64,000 bases of DNA from Sweltsa coloradensis (taxonomy: Eukaryota > Arthropoda > Insecta > Plecoptera > Chloroperlidae), in the NCBI GenBank assembly GCA_024449915.1, contig JAMZAV010001453.1, positions 62,001 to 126,000 on the forward strand. Direction: 5' to 3'. Shown here one piece after another: positions 1 through 11,702 of this stretch. The position numbers and the translations under genes are program-made. Numbering within the stretch: the stretch's first letter is position 1; every line of letters begins with the position of its first letter. The notes beneath the pieces were generated by a model. It ran no database searches. It was not told where the DNA came from and worked only from the letters and a program-made list of their open reading frames with translations.

Positions 1-23
1 TGCCGGGATGCTATGGCTTTCCT

Positions 24-205
24 TGGTGAGGTTGAAGAAACCAGATCCTCCTTGCCAGGATCCTGACCTTCCGTATCCTTAGTAGAGTCTTCAAGGTCAC
101 GACGCTTGGCTCTGTCCACTAACGGGGGTTTACAGTCGCTTAGCATTGGCGAGGTCGTAGGAACCAGACCCTCCGTGTCTGGACCCGGACCCTCAAGGCC
201 AAGGT
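24..205. repeat. Diverged direct repeat, about 120-bp unit
   Basis: Two related segments, near 24-80 and 147-200, share the pattern GAGGT..A.GAACCAGA.CCTCC followed by GGA.CC.GACC.T. Read on the minus strand both give acidic, Ser/Thr/Pro-rich peptide. The frame runs into a longer minus-strand open stretch up to about 615 that I do not recognise. It may be the end of a decayed retroelement ORF, but no diagnostic motif is visible. Confidence 0.4.
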
Positions 206-228
206 CCACCGTAGAACATCCTCGTTTC

Positions 229-615
229 CTAGCAGCTCCACACTCGTTTGTCGACCATGTGTCGTCTCTCGTCACGTTTAAAATTATTTAGTGATCTGGA
301 TATCAGATCAATGGATAATCTCTCAACGCCTTTTCCGACACTTTTTTCACGAATAGTACTTATTTTTACAAAAGATGCATCTTCACGAGCTAACTTTCTT
401 GCGTTCTCTGCGTACTTTTTAGCAAACCCTAATTTAAGGTGTAATATTTTAAACATGCCCGTTAAGTGGATGAGTTCGGACACCCACAAAGTTCCAAAGA
501 AGCCCACCTGTGGCCCAAACCCAAAACCCAAAAATCCCGAAATAAAAAAAATTGTAGAACGGACTGGCAGGGTAAAAAATTTGGCAACACTGCGGGCCCG
601 GGAATCTCTTAACAT
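229..615 (-). other. Unrecognised open stretch, minus strand
   Basis: An uninterrupted 128-codon stretch with a hydrophobic phenylalanine-rich N-terminal part and a charged Lys/Arg/Glu-rich C-terminal half. It overlaps other open frames on both strands, has no recognisable domain, and no splice sites or promoter stand out. It could be a fragment of a transposable-element protein continuing into 1-228, or a chance open frame. No function is assigned. Confidence 0.15.
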
Positions 616-929
616 CGTAAAACAGCGGTTTCCCAGTGTAAACCACCCCCCAACACGAACATAGTACTAAAAATGCAAAGGGGAAAACTTTGGGGCCCGA
701 CGTTTGTAAAGGGAACATAACATTTTCCCTGTTCTTTTCCTCCGTGACGCGTAAATCCGTCAAGATTGCGAACAAATAAACCACCTGTTGGTTCTGAGGG
801 GGACCCTGAACAGACGCTGGTGCTTTCCTAACGTGATGATTTGCACAATTTCTTCCCTTTAATACGATGTTGCGTATGTTAGCTGGTATCATCAGACAGT
901 ATTCACAATTGCGTGCAAGCACTACCGAA

Positions 930-3440
930 CGTGTATATGTAGGGAAAAGGTAATTACTTGAAGGTAAGGTGTAGTTGTTTCAATCCTCTAATAATTGCCA
1001 ACACCAAGCACAAGAAGAAGGAACACATTTAATGTCACAGCAATTGAGCTTATAATACGACGTTTTATGTTATCTATAAAGCGTGCATGGCCATAAATAG
1101 TGAATACAACCATCGGCGTGAACATCCAGGTGATGAAAGGGAGTGTTGGTTAAAAAAGGGCGCCACATGGTACCACGTAGAGTGGTAGTGGTGACTTGTC
1201 GTGGTCTAATGATATGACATCAATCTAGTATCGCTGAAAAAAAAAATGGGGGAAGATAACGCTTGAGGACTGTCCTTGCACCGACTCAAGTTTCGTATAC
1301 GTTGGAGGTTCCTAGCCGAACGAATAGCTTCTTATTTGACAACTGCCGAATTGTCTTATGTAGAACTTAGTTAATTTTGCAAATATTGTAAGTGATTTTT
1401 TTATTACATATCGGGCCTATCTGTTTCTTGCAATGCATGGTTCGTATAAACATAATTTGTTGCCATCACACTTATACCAATTCTCGTCGTCTATAGCAAT
1501 ATCAAGTAATACTATAATATCAATTATTACTTAATATCCACTATTCTTTCTCCTAGCCTGGGTATACCATCAATATTATGCTTTTATTATTAATATTATA
1601 GAAGATTCACTTTCTCTGCAAAGAGTTTTGTAACACTGTACTAGTCTAAATGAATAAATATCTTATACGATCAGTCAGATATATAACTCGTCCCCACAGA
1701 AGAATAAATCTGCAGAAGTGATGTGACTAAAACATTCAATTGGAAAGTCCTCGCCCAGTTTAAGATATTAGGCGATGGTGTACAGAATCAGTAGATATTC
1801 ACTAAATAGCACCATCGCCGTAGTTTCTAACACTCTTAAAGTAAACCTGTAATTTCACAGAGGTACAAAGTTTTTACGTTTACTCCTTCCCGCGCTTTTG
1901 TCCGTGAAAAAGACGTGTGACGTCCATAACTCCGTAGACAGCGTTGTCTATTAATGAAATTGGACCACGGTCCTTCTGGACACGGAGCCTAAATTCCCTC
2001 TCGCCGTTTCACAGCTCGTGTTTAAACAAAAGTCCATTGTTGACATTTTCTTTATAAATGTTTTCGTTTTCACAAATGTGCAAATGTTATATCTTGTAAT
2101 ACAAATTATTGTTTATTAGTACTTCTTAATCATACACACCAAATTTATCTTAAGTGCTTCTAGAGTAAGATACATAAAATCTGTTTGATTCAATGACCGA
2201 CACGGTGATTGGTTGTAGGGTTATGAGCTTGCCCTGTTTTTCACGCCTTATTACGCTAAAACTTTAAGCTCACTTTAGTGACTGAAAATTGTTTGAAATA
2301 ACGAAATGCTATATTTTATGTAATCAGAAACTGGCCCTGAATATAGTAGAATAATAAAAAATATTTGTGAGCTTTCGCCTTTACAACGATAATTTTTAAA
2401 ATCGTATTGCAAAATTTATAAAACTTTTCTCAACACCTCTACTGACTGACCGCGTCTGCGATTCAAGACTGTTATAAGAATGGCGACAAAACTAACTATA
2501 GATACCAATTACTTGTCTCTCTGCTCTTATGCTGATTTAACTGCAAGAGCTCCACACGATCAACTAGATACTGGAGCCTCACTTGTCACGACTAGGTCCA
2601 CAGCTAACCGATTCTTGCACACACCTTGAATGCTGCATTATAAGTATGCCAACATGCCAAGGTAACGTACTACACAAAGAGACGGAGACCATCGTACAGA
2701 ACTATTTGAATGCGTGAAGCTAAACAATAAACAGTCGTAAATGTTTCAGTGTGTTGTCCGTCTATAACTTTCTTGAGTGGCGATGCGACGTATATTGATT
2801 CCACTTGATATGTGCACGTTGACCATGGGACAGATAGAGCGTGTAGACGACTGACGGGACGTAATCGACCGATCAGGATACGTTCACGAGATTTGCTGAA
2901 TGAATTAGCTCGTAATTCGCAAAAGTGTGGTGTTAAAAAGAGGTTGTCACTGGCTAAAATAATCATTCTAGATTAATTTAGTAAAAGGAATATAAATTAG
3001 GACTACAACAAACCGATTTTTTTTCAAAAATAGGTAATTTTCGGCTATCTAGGCCTAGGTCACCACAGTAAAAAAAAATAATAACCTGGGGCCGAACTTT
3101 ATGCTCCAAGATGTTGTAGATTTAAGGCAAAAAATTTTGGCCCACTATGAATACTCGACAACCATTTCTGCACATTCGTTTTTTTTGTGGGGGGGGGGGG
3201 AAGGTTTCGTCAAAATATTATGCTGATTGCCAAAATGAGATGTTGTTTGAATCTTGTTTGCATGTTTGAGTTGTACAGTTTCAACTTCAATACACGATAT
3301 TATAAAGGCCCATTTTAGATAGGTACGATGCTCTAGTATCTATGTGGCACAGAAAATAATCGGGTTGAAGTAGATTTTGGAAATTCTCATAAACAACTAT
3401 TTTTTATTATTGGGACTACAATTCCAGAAAATTTAAAAAG
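930..3440. other. AT-rich region, nothing recognised
   Basis: No gene, RNA or convincing repeat is seen. The stretch has scattered short open frames without family motifs and a G10 run near 3,190. Confidence 0.5.
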
Positions 3441-3512
3441 TCCGCGCCACCGGGAATCGAACCAGGATCTCCCGCATTCCAGACATGCGTCCCTAACCAC
3501 TAGACATCAGGA
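3441..3512 (-). tRNA. tRNA-like sequence, CUG anticodon, probably a pseudo-tRNA or SINE head
   Basis: On the minus strand a D-arm of the form TCTAGTGGTTAGG is followed by a perfect five-pair anticodon stem (CGCAT/ATGCG) with loop GTCTGGA, which puts CTG at the anticodon, and then by a T-arm with loop TTCGATT. The D-arm resembles tRNA-Glu, while the anticodon would read Gln codons. The acceptor stem pairs only at its outer three positions and the T stem has one mismatch, so a functional tRNA is unlikely. No CCA is encoded, as expected for a nuclear tRNA-like sequence. A degenerate tRNA or the pol III head of a SINE are the alternatives. Confidence 0.4.
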
Positions 3513-3873
3513 CGGGTACATTTTTAAGCTCTAATTGTAGTTGCATTATACAATACTGAATTAATAGCTATTGAAGTAAATAATAACACATTACACCTAC
3601 GGGAGTGTTTCCCGATATCATCGAGAAACTAGATTTTTTATATTTTAGAATGATCAACTTTCGACAATAAGTGTAACCATAGTTACAATATAAGTTTTAG
3701 TGTATACATCTAGATACATTTCCGGATTAAAACAGTTTTCAAGATCAATTCTAAGTTTTCAATGACGCCTGGGTGACACTTCGAAAAACCCTTTACTCTG
3801 CTTGCTGTATAATGTACCTGAGTGTGTTAGCGCACCGCTGCTTGGCTGCAAAATGTATGTCTCTCTGCATGTG

Positions 3874-4045
3874 TATTATTGTGAAGGAATGTCAGAGGGC
3901 TGATTAAGATGACTTAATCCATTACATTTGCATAAAAACTCAGGAAAATCTCGGGAAAATTCTTCAGTCAGGATTACTGTACTCAACGTGACGGGATTCG
4001 ATCCGAGACCTTCTGAATCAGAGTCCCGCGCTGTACGCTTGATCG
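3874..4045 (-). mobile_element. tRNA-derived SINE, minus strand
   Basis: The segment matches 9,458-9,612 along its length: GTGAAGG.ATGTC.GAGGGCTG at the low end, and a tRNA-like head with B-box (GATCGAATCCCG on the minus strand) and a CTGATTCAGAAGG anticodon-arm-like segment at the high end. Two diverged copies plus internal pol III boxes define a SINE. The head abuts the poly-A tract that starts at 4,045. Confidence 0.6.
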
Positions 4046-4079
4046 AAAAAAAAAAAAAAAAGAAAAAAAAAAAAAAAAA

Positions 4080-4115
<36 letters not shown>

Positions 4116-4120
4116 AAGAA

Positions 4121-4172
<52 letters not shown>

Positions 4173-4205
4173 AAAAAAAAAAAAAAAAAACAAAAGAAAA
4201 AAAGG
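4045..4205. repeat. Interrupted poly-A tract, about 160 bp
   Basis: Nearly pure A with isolated G, C and T interruptions. It is probably an expanded retroposon tail or A-rich microsatellite. The Lys-only and Phe-only open frames across it are meaningless. Confidence 0.9.
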
Positions 4206-5370
4206 AACCAACATGTCAGTGACCACAGGATTATCTAGGCGACGGTCAGTTCGCCCGCAGCCGCGCGCAACGCGATCTCCGTAGGCGACGACGAACTCGC
4301 ATGCTTACAGCTACACAAGTTTTGGGGTTTTCAGCTATCTGTCACACGCCGCCCCAAAAGATTTACAATCTTGAAACTCGGTAATATGACGTGATATGTG
4401 GTCCATGACCTACAAAAAAAAATCAACCCGATCCGATAACCCGTTCAGTGTTTAAGAAGTACCTTAACACCGTTGAAATCCTTTCGTCTGGCTGGTTGGC
4501 TGGGTCTGAGGTTAATTCTCCACGGGAATTGTAAGAGCCCACAGAGAAACGGTACATATAAGAACTATGAAATATGGACCACACTTAGATGTACCTCAGA
4601 CGCAGTGCCTTTTGCATTCAAAACCAAATCGGGTAAGAGGGACCCGGAGAAAAGAATTTTTTTGGATAATAATTTAAAGCACGTATTACTAGGCGGGTAA
4701 TTTTCCACCTTGAAATTAATTATGCTTTGGAACCATTATAGATATCTAGCGTCCATAAACACAAGGGGCTAATTTGGTGAGAACCCGTGGGCCCAAAAAT
4801 GTCCAAAAAACCACTCTGAACTAAAAAAAATTGCTCATTCAAAGAAAACGCGACAACTGATAAGTTTCAAACGTGGAATACACTTTGGTGATGTCGGTAT
4901 ACATCAAAACAGCGACACAGATGGAGAGAGCGAGCGAGAGAACAGATTCAGAAATTCAATACTATGAGCGGTATACAAGTCCAACTTCTTACAAGGCGCA
5001 TGGATATGCAACCTTATTTAATTCGTGTACTGTGAAATCAGCCCCCCCCAAAACAAACTCATGAAACATTTTCGCCATTTATGCTGCTTACACCACAAAT
5101 TTTACCGATTGCTGGGCTAAAATAACCGCCACTATTATTGGCGCTACAAATTTAGGCCTAAACCGAAACGAGAATCGCGACGCACGCCCCGATATGTTGC
5201 AGGTCCAGTAACGCAATTACTACGTCTAGTCCATATTCTGACACAGAACTCACTTTGAAGAAATCGACTTCCCTTGAAAAAAAATTAATCATTTAAAGCC
5301 CATCATTCACACCTTGATAGGAAACAAACAGCAAAAAGATGTAATATCTCTCACAAATACACAAATTTGT
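4206..5370. other. Nothing recognised
   Basis: AT-rich sequence with short open frames that have no recognisable motifs. Confidence 0.4.
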
Positions 5371-5409
5371 AAAAAATAAAAGAAAGAAAGAAAGAAAGAA
5401 AGAAAAAAG
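5371..5409. repeat. (AAAG)n microsatellite
   Basis: About six consecutive AAAG units, immediately before the foldback element at 5,412. Confidence 0.85.
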
Positions 5410-5411
5410 AC

Positions 5412-5839
5412 GGCAGCCAAGCTCTCCGTCAAAAGTTTTCGGCTGTGAATCCTGTAAGATATAGAAGTTTAGCCAAGCTTTTCATTATTTCTCCACCGTT
5501 TCGCGTTGCAAAGAAGTAAGATCATTTCGCCTGTTGACGAGCGCCAAAGACAAAAATTTTTCAATTGATAAAATTAATCTAGTTTTGTTATAACTCGAAT
5601 CATAAAAAAAAATTGTTTGGCCATTGACTCAAATTCAATGGCCAAGCATTTTTTTCATGATTTTGAGTTTAAAATTTTATTTTTACCACGAAAATGGTTG
5701 GTTTGTGCGCTCGTCAACAGGTGAAAAAATGATCTTTTCTTTTTAATGTGAAACTATGAGAAGAAGGAAACGCTTTGCCTCAACTTCTATATCTCACGGC
5801 ATTCACAGCCGAAGACTTTTGAAGGAGAGCTTGGCTGCC
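5412..5839. mobile_element. Foldback MITE, about 430 bp
   Basis: The left end (GGCAGCCAAGCTCTCC, continuing through a TTCGGCTGTGAATCC segment) is repeated inverted at the right end, ending GGAGAGCTTGGCTGCC. Pairing continues inward through the AAGATCATTT, CTGTTGACGAGCGC and TGGCCATTGA segments, so the whole element can fold on itself around 5,630. It has no coding capacity. Target duplication and superfamily are unresolved. Confidence 0.75.
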
Positions 5840-7084
5840 ATTTTTGAATTTTGTATTTACAAATTTTTGTATTGGTGGGTTTTAGAATATGCCAATTCGT
5901 ATGAGATTTAAAAATAGAGCTGATGACAAATACTAAGATAATATGTATACCCTGCATATAAATCAGATTAAAGCTGAGTTGTTAGTTTCTTTTAATGACC
6001 TTGCGATCCGAGTCATTACAGCATTACTGTTACTGATGAGGCTTGAGGATAGCAATAAAATGTTTAGTTATTTATTTCAACATTAGTAACTATTAATTTA
6101 ATTTTGTCCAAGTCACTTTTAAAAATACATAGATTACTTTATCTTAAACTTATATACTTGGCCGCTTCGAGAAAGCTTTTCCCAGTTGCGTTGACGGATG
6201 AGCTTTTTTGGTTGATTATTTTTGTGCAATGGTTACTGTTTCGTATCGTCATTATTGTCGCCATTGTCATTGTCGTCATTATTAAGACAAGGGCAAGCAA
6301 GAGTCAACCATGTCTGCGTTCAAAAATGCGAGTCTGAAAGAGTTCATAAAGTTTATTAGGTTTAAGGGCGAGTCAACCATTAGGTTATATTGCGCCTTCT
6401 GCGATAATGTACCTACTTTATTAGTTATAATAATAATTTCATATATATATTTATTCAAATGAGAGGAACGTAAGGGGCGACGCGGGGAACGCGGGGTGAA
6501 CAGGCCTGTGCTGGTCAGAACCATGCCACAAGCAAGGGGAGGGCATGGTGGTAGGTGGCCGGGGTCGGGTCGCTGGAGCGCCTGTGGTCTGTGACGAAAT
6601 CAGGCCGGGCGCAGGCCCAAAGGACAGGAGGGCAAGGGCGGGTATGGGGCGGGCCCCACGGCATGGTCGTCTTCGTCTGTGGCATCGTCCGTGTTGTCAT
6701 TGTCGTCGTTGTCGTCGTCGTCGTCGTCGTCGAGGAGGTAGTCAAAGGGAAGGGAAAAGTTCCCCGACGACGACCGCCAGAGATCTCCTCTAGATTCGGG
6801 GAGATATACAACTATCCTTCACACTAGCTGATTGTTTCCCTAGATGGACTTTTTCTCTTGAATCGCTCTTTAAGATTAGCAGAGACGACAGAGGGGAGTC
6901 TTGAGAGACCGAGACCCGACACGAGCCTCGTTGAGCCAGCCGCTAAACGATGACTCTGTAAACGAGTGCCGTTTCAACAAGTGCGTTGTGTTTAGGGACG
7001 TGTGCAATAGTGCGCGTCACTCACCTCTCGGGTGTGTTTCCGCCTCACCTCCCAGCTTCAAGAAACCTGCCTACCGTATTCAAA
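5840..7084. other. No gene recognised; simple repeats
   Basis: The stretch contains a short TA-rich microsatellite near 6,440 and a GTC/TCG trinucleotide repeat at 6,697-6,733 within a GC-richer segment (6,480-6,800). The open frames in the GC-rich segment are low-complexity and overlap on both strands, so I call no CDS. Confidence 0.5.
6697..6733. repeat. (GTC)n trinucleotide microsatellite
   Basis: Roughly ten near-perfect GTC/TCG units inside a GC-rich patch. Translated products are single-residue runs. Confidence 0.85.
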
Positions 7085-7316
7085 GATCGTAAAATTTGCG
7101 ATTTTCATAAGAAATAATTTTTTCGTTTTCGCTCAAAACGTGGCAATTCTAAGTTCAGAGATTTCGAAGGCCTCCATAAAATTTCATCTCAATTGGGAGT
7201 ATCGGTTTAGCCGGAATCGTGTTAACAGACACACAAAAATACAGAAAAAAAACATTCCGGATTTTTTGCTCCAGTGTAGTGAAATGGATCTTCGCTTCGC
7301 TCACTACGCTCATCAA
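7085..7316 (-). mobile_element. Decayed Helentron-like element fragment, minus strand
   Basis: On the minus strand the sequence starts with a degenerate GATGAGCGTAGTGAGCGAAGCGAAGAT end near 7,316 and proceeds through the family's conserved CTCTGAACTTAGA motif near 7,150. Compared with full copies (for example 47,710-48,463) it has many substitutions and no recognisable 3' hairpin/CCTAGT end. It is an older relic of the same family. Confidence 0.55.
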
Positions 7317-7508
7317 TTTTCGTTTCCCTCTTTTCAAAATCCGTACTTGTTCTGACTAATGAATAATAGAGCGGGGGTGCAATTCCCTTGGTAAAGCAAG
7401 GGGAGCAAGTGAGTCTCTCACCTATAGTGTGTCGGGAACGAGATAAGGGTGGGAGGGGCCCGGTTGTACCAGGGAATTTCCAAAAGCTTGGTTATAGTTT
7501 GAGTGAAC

Positions 7509-7650
7509 CCAATAAATAAAAAAAATAAATAAATAAAATAAAAATAAATAAATAAATAGTAAATAAATAAATATAAATAAATAATAAATAAAAAAATAAA
7601 TAAAAATAAAAAATAAATAAAATAAATAAAAAAATAAATAAATAAAACGA
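7509..7650. repeat. (AAAT/AAATA)n low-complexity tract
   Basis: About 140 bp of A/T tetra- and pentanucleotide repeats. Opposite-strand open frames here are Tyr/Phe/Leu/Ile-only artefacts. Confidence 0.9.
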
Positions 7651-7724
7651 AAGTATTCGCTTTATGACCGAGAAAACAATTGTTTTTACTGCAGGGGGGT
7701 ACCGAACCATTGGTCTCCGACAAC

Positions 7725-8040
7725 AACGAGTTCTTGGCTCGACGTTGGTCTTGTGGCTAGGGGTTCTGCTTCCTGTGGGAGAAGGGCCCGGGTTTCTGCT
7801 TGTAATGGTCACAACTTCTGATGTGGACTCGAGGCTATTCCGTCCTAACAACGAGGTTCGAGGCCTTGCGGGTGGAATCGTGTCCAGCTTGAATGGTAAG
7901 GTGTTTTCCTACCTTTTGGTCTTTTGTTGATCACTGTTCGAAAGTCGACGGTGTCGAGCGTATGGGTTGCAGGCTTGGTCTACTTTAAATGTAATAACTC
8001 CCACTAAAAATCTGCTGTGTGACTGAGGCTAGACTTATAA
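7725..8040 (+). mobile_element. tRNA-derived SINE, plus strand
   Basis: A tRNA-like head (CGTTGGTCTTGTGGCTAGG with a GGGCCCGGGTTTCTGC B-box region) is followed by a body that matches 25,740-25,930: GCGGGTGGAATC.TGTCCA.CTTGA, then GTC.ACGGTGTCG and GCAGG.TTGGT. It ends at the Helentron-like element that starts at 8,066. Confidence 0.6.
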
Positions 8041-8065
8041 TACGATTTAGTATTGTGATTTATTA

Positions 8066-8470
8066 TTGAGCGAGCGTAGCGAGCGTCTCCACTTGACTCT
8101 TATGGCTCGAATAACTGTTTTTTTGTTCTGTTACTGCTTCGGTACAGGTCGCACCGTTTCTCTGATCGACCTAAAAATTTTCACACATGTACATACCACC
8201 ACCTTGGCGGGTTGCTGTATAGTTTTTGTACAAAATCCAATCGTTGGTTATAAAAAAAAAAAAAAAAAAAAAAAAATGTTCCGATCGTTATGAATTTTGC
8301 AGGGGCAATAAGTACAACATTCTCTCCTATTTTCCAAATTTTCAGCTAAATCGTTTAAGACCTTAAAGACTTATTGGTATGTAACATTATGGGAATGTGG
8401 TACTTGGGTCGTTGTTGCACGTACCGGTGCTCGCTCAAACAACGCGACGGGACTTTAGCGTTTTCCTAGT
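8066..8470 (+). mobile_element. Helentron-like element, subfamily C
   Basis: It starts TTGAGCGAGCGTAGCGAGCG and has the inverted complement GCTCGCTCAA about 38 nt before its 3' end, which reads AACGCG...GCGTTTTCCTAGT. The AACGC/GCGTT pair forms a short 3' hairpin, as in the other subfamilies. A poly-A tract lies at 8,250-8,276. The minus-strand copy at 22,294-22,861 shows the same ends. It is non-coding and would need a Rep/helicase supplied in trans. Confidence 0.8.
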
Positions 8471-8699
8471 GTACGTATATGGTGTGGAGGTATTCGAAAA
8501 GGGTTATCTTCAAAGGTGTGTAGAAAAACCGAGTAGTGAACCATCATCCTGAGTCGGGTCCTATAAACAAATTCATATTTGGCCTTCAATTATTCTTTCC
8601 AACTACCTTTTGGCATTATAAACCCAAAGCCACTACGAGGCAGCATGCAACCTTGACACATTGAAAACACATCAACCCGTCTTCAAGTGTCTAAATAAT

Positions 8700-9435
8700 T
8701 GGATGAGCGAAGCGAAGACTTCAATTTGACTTTTTGTTTTTTACTTACGTTACCCCAAGAAAATAGCTCGGGTTTTTTGTTTTTGTAAGTGTTTTTGTCT
8801 GTTTGTTCGCTCTCTACCGTAAAAAACGGCATATGCGATCTTGATAAAAATTGTAGCGGACCTTATAGAAATCTCTGAACTTAGAGCGTATTGTTTTTAG
8901 GTACAATCGAAGAAATATTTATAATAAATATCGTACTTTTACGATTTTTTCGATTTTTAGTGCGATATTTTCGTGATATTTGTCAAACGGCTACACCGAT
9001 ATAGATGAAACTTTATAGATACGTTTAAAATCACTATGAATCATATATGTTATGATTTTATAGACATATGAAAAAATATTTCTCATAGAAATCGTACTTT
9101 TACGATTTTTCTCTGGTTTTTAATACGATATTTTCGTGATATTTGGGCCGATTTTGACCAAACGGGTGGGGCTACAACGTTCATATTTTACATTGACATA
9201 AAGATTATGGGGATGGAGTGCCTCTTGAAATAAAAAGTTGAAAAACGTTGCTCAAAATTCATAGAAATAATGGTATAAATATAAGCCTTTTACAGGTGTA
9301 TAATGAACAAGTAATATCAAGTAACAATAGAAAAAGTAAGGAGATTCCACATAAAAACGTAATCACTGGATAAAAATATTCCAAAAAAGCTCATCCATCA
9401 ACGCGACTGGAAAAGCGTTCGCGAAGCGGCCTAGT
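8700..9435 (+). mobile_element. Helentron-like element, subfamily B-type 3' end
   Basis: It begins TGGATGAGCGAAGCGAAGACTTC and ends with GCTCATCCATCAACGCG, then a hairpin and GCGTTCGCGAAGCGGCCTAGT. Both flanking host bases are T. The interior has the family's CTCTGAACTTAGA and ATCGTACTTTTACGATTTTT blocks, the latter duplicated (about 8,930 and 9,095). Nothing is coded. Confidence 0.85.
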
Positions 9436-9457
9436 TATAGGCATATTAAATGTTGGA

Positions 9458-9612
9458 TAATTGTGAAGGGATGTCCGAGGGCTGTTATTGAGGACTCAAT
9501 CCTCTGCATCCGCATTAATGAATGAGGAAAACCATAAATCAGAATTGTCGGCCTCGACGGGATTTGAACCCGAAACCTTCCAAATCAGAGTCTCGCGCAA
9601 AACGCTCAAACA
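9458..9612 (-). mobile_element. tRNA-derived SINE, minus strand
   Basis: This is a second copy of the SINE seen at 3,874-4,045, with the tRNA-like head at the high-coordinate end (minus-strand B-box GGGTTCAAATCCCG, and CTGATTTGGAAGG in the anticodon-arm position). It lies 23 bp after the 3' end of a Helentron-like element. Confidence 0.6.
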
Positions 9613-11702
9613 AAAAAATCAGTTTGTTTATAAATTTTTGAACGAATATTAACAAGGAGAATCATATATACACAGTTTATATCATATCTTGGGCTAACAT
9701 AATCACGGCCTCAATGTGTTTGTTTCAAATTAATTAGCCTGTAACCTTTGACCCCCGCGATTGTGCCAAGTCTAAGATGTGAGTGACCCGAGACAACCCG
9801 AGATTAGGAGAGGTTTCAGTTAGGCCGGTTACTCCCCGTATAGTTCCATGCGGCGGATGTCGTCAGTGACGCAGCCAGTGCTGAGAGAGGCGCCAACGTA
9901 TGAACTCACCATTGATATAGATACGCAGTCTCCAATACCTCCGCACAGGCGCGAGCGTAGCAAATTGAAGACTTAATTTGCCATGAACAAAATGGCGATT
10001 TGGCGTTTTAATTTATGCTTTTTTAATGCATTTAAGTATTTTACTGGATTGTGTGATATGGTTTTAGCTTGTGCAGCATAGTATTGAACTAATAGAAACA
10101 ATAAGAAGTTATTGCATAAGGGAATTTAGTTATCATTTGATGTTAAAGGCTAGTATGCTTACCTGTCAACCTGGCGGCAATCTTGAGAACTATTTGGGCA
10201 ACAAATCGCTCCCATTTGATTAACATGCAAACTTCCATATTCAAGATGGCTTCAAATTGTCACGGAAGTGGACCAATGACTGCTGATCTAGCCAAAAGTT
10301 CAATACATATGGAACTCAAATGTGAAGTTGATGTATTGTTCTCGGATTTATATTTTTTATTAGTCCAATTACATAAATGTTTAAAGACAGACTTGAACAT
10401 AGCATTAAAATCTTAGTTCTCAACGTAATTAAAATAAAATTCAAAAAGTGAAAAATCCATCTCCGCGAGGTTTTCGCTAGGCGTCCAAGTAATTTTTTTT
10501 TTTTTTTAATTCTGGATTGAATTCTATATATTATAAAATATAAATATAACATTATTAAATATATATAATATCGTTATACATTTTTTGGGTGGGACATAAC
10601 CTCACAATCATGTTATATGAAATATTTAGGACATTAGTGGATACACTGAGCCATGTGCAAAATTTTATTTTGAGCATAGATTTTTTTTTTGTTTTCAGAA
10701 TCCTTTGTCTTCTACTAGGTGCAAATGTTTTGTTTTTTAAATAACGTTTGGTGTATGATCTTCTTTTGTCAGCCGGTACAAATTCAACGAGTTTTTGACG
10801 ACAAAAATTTGTGATTTCCTCATTTAAACCCCCCCCCCCCAAAAAGTAGCCGAAAAAGATTTCGTAAATCGTTGGCAGCATAGGACCATCCCTGATATTG
10901 CCTCTTCTCATAACTAGAAACTATTAACTCAGCAGTGAAAACCACCCAACGGCTATATTCTTTTTAAAAAAAATCGCCCCTACCCCTTAGCCCTCATAAG
11001 TCAGTGTTAGAAATAGAATTAGAACCGGCCGCTGCCATGACGAGGGTCTTGCAAGTTAAATACCTGGGCAGTGGGCTCTGTTCGGCTGATCCTGCAAACA
11101 TTGTTACTGGATGCCAGCTAGCGCTAGCTCCCACGTTCAACTTATCTAGGATGCTAAACCTATAAAAGCTCACTCGTCTCCGGGAAGTTAGATACTTGTT
11201 AAGCGTCAGCCAGACAGATAACCTCGTGGTCCATACGATATCTCCAGCCGTCTTGCCAGGCATCAATAAGTGCACAGCGAGTGAGACAACATCAAACATC
11301 CGGCAGACTCTGATAACACTTGCGTTCGGTAAGAGAAATTATTATATTCAAATATTCATGTTAGATTCGTTTTAAGAATATTCAAGAATTAGTTGGTATG
11401 GGGTACTTATATAATTTATACTGTTCCGTTTATGTATAAAACAACTGAACAAGTAGGCCTTATTAAACTCCATGAATTTCAAGAGTTGTTTTTATTTCAA
11501 TACGGGAAAGGCTTTTTTCCAGAACCGTTGTCTGTTGTATATATTCATAAAAGTAAATACTTGTTGTATCCACTAAATTAAAATTGACCGCGATGTGATT
11601 TAATAACCGTATGAATCTCTGCTTTATAACACTATAATTCAAAAACATAAACATGAAATACTAATGCAGTACAATGTTCGTCGGCGTTATTTGCGAACTT
11701 TT
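9613..11702. other. No gene recognised
   Basis: AT-rich sequence. Near 9,948 a short CGAGCGTAGCAAATTGAAGACTT patch resembles a decayed Helentron-like 5' end. A higher-complexity patch at 11,020-11,320 gives an almost open plus-strand frame with one internal stop and could be a relic of an unknown coding sequence; I could not place it in a family. A C12 run lies near 10,830. Confidence 0.4.

Noticed and set aside
3876..4226. Open frames of poly-Lys/poly-Phe across 4,045-4,205
   Set aside because: Pure consequence of the poly-A tract; no start context or conserved motif.
6515..6827. Several overlapping open frames in the GC-rich GTC-repeat patch
   Set aside because: Repeat-derived low-complexity translations on both strands, with no family signature.
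7418..7851. Long Tyr/Phe/Ile-rich minus-strand frames
   Set aside because: They arise from the AAATA repeat at 7,509-7,650.
11020..11320. Possible coding relic with a nearly open plus-strand frame
   Set aside because: No recognisable motif and an internal stop; not enough to call a gene.
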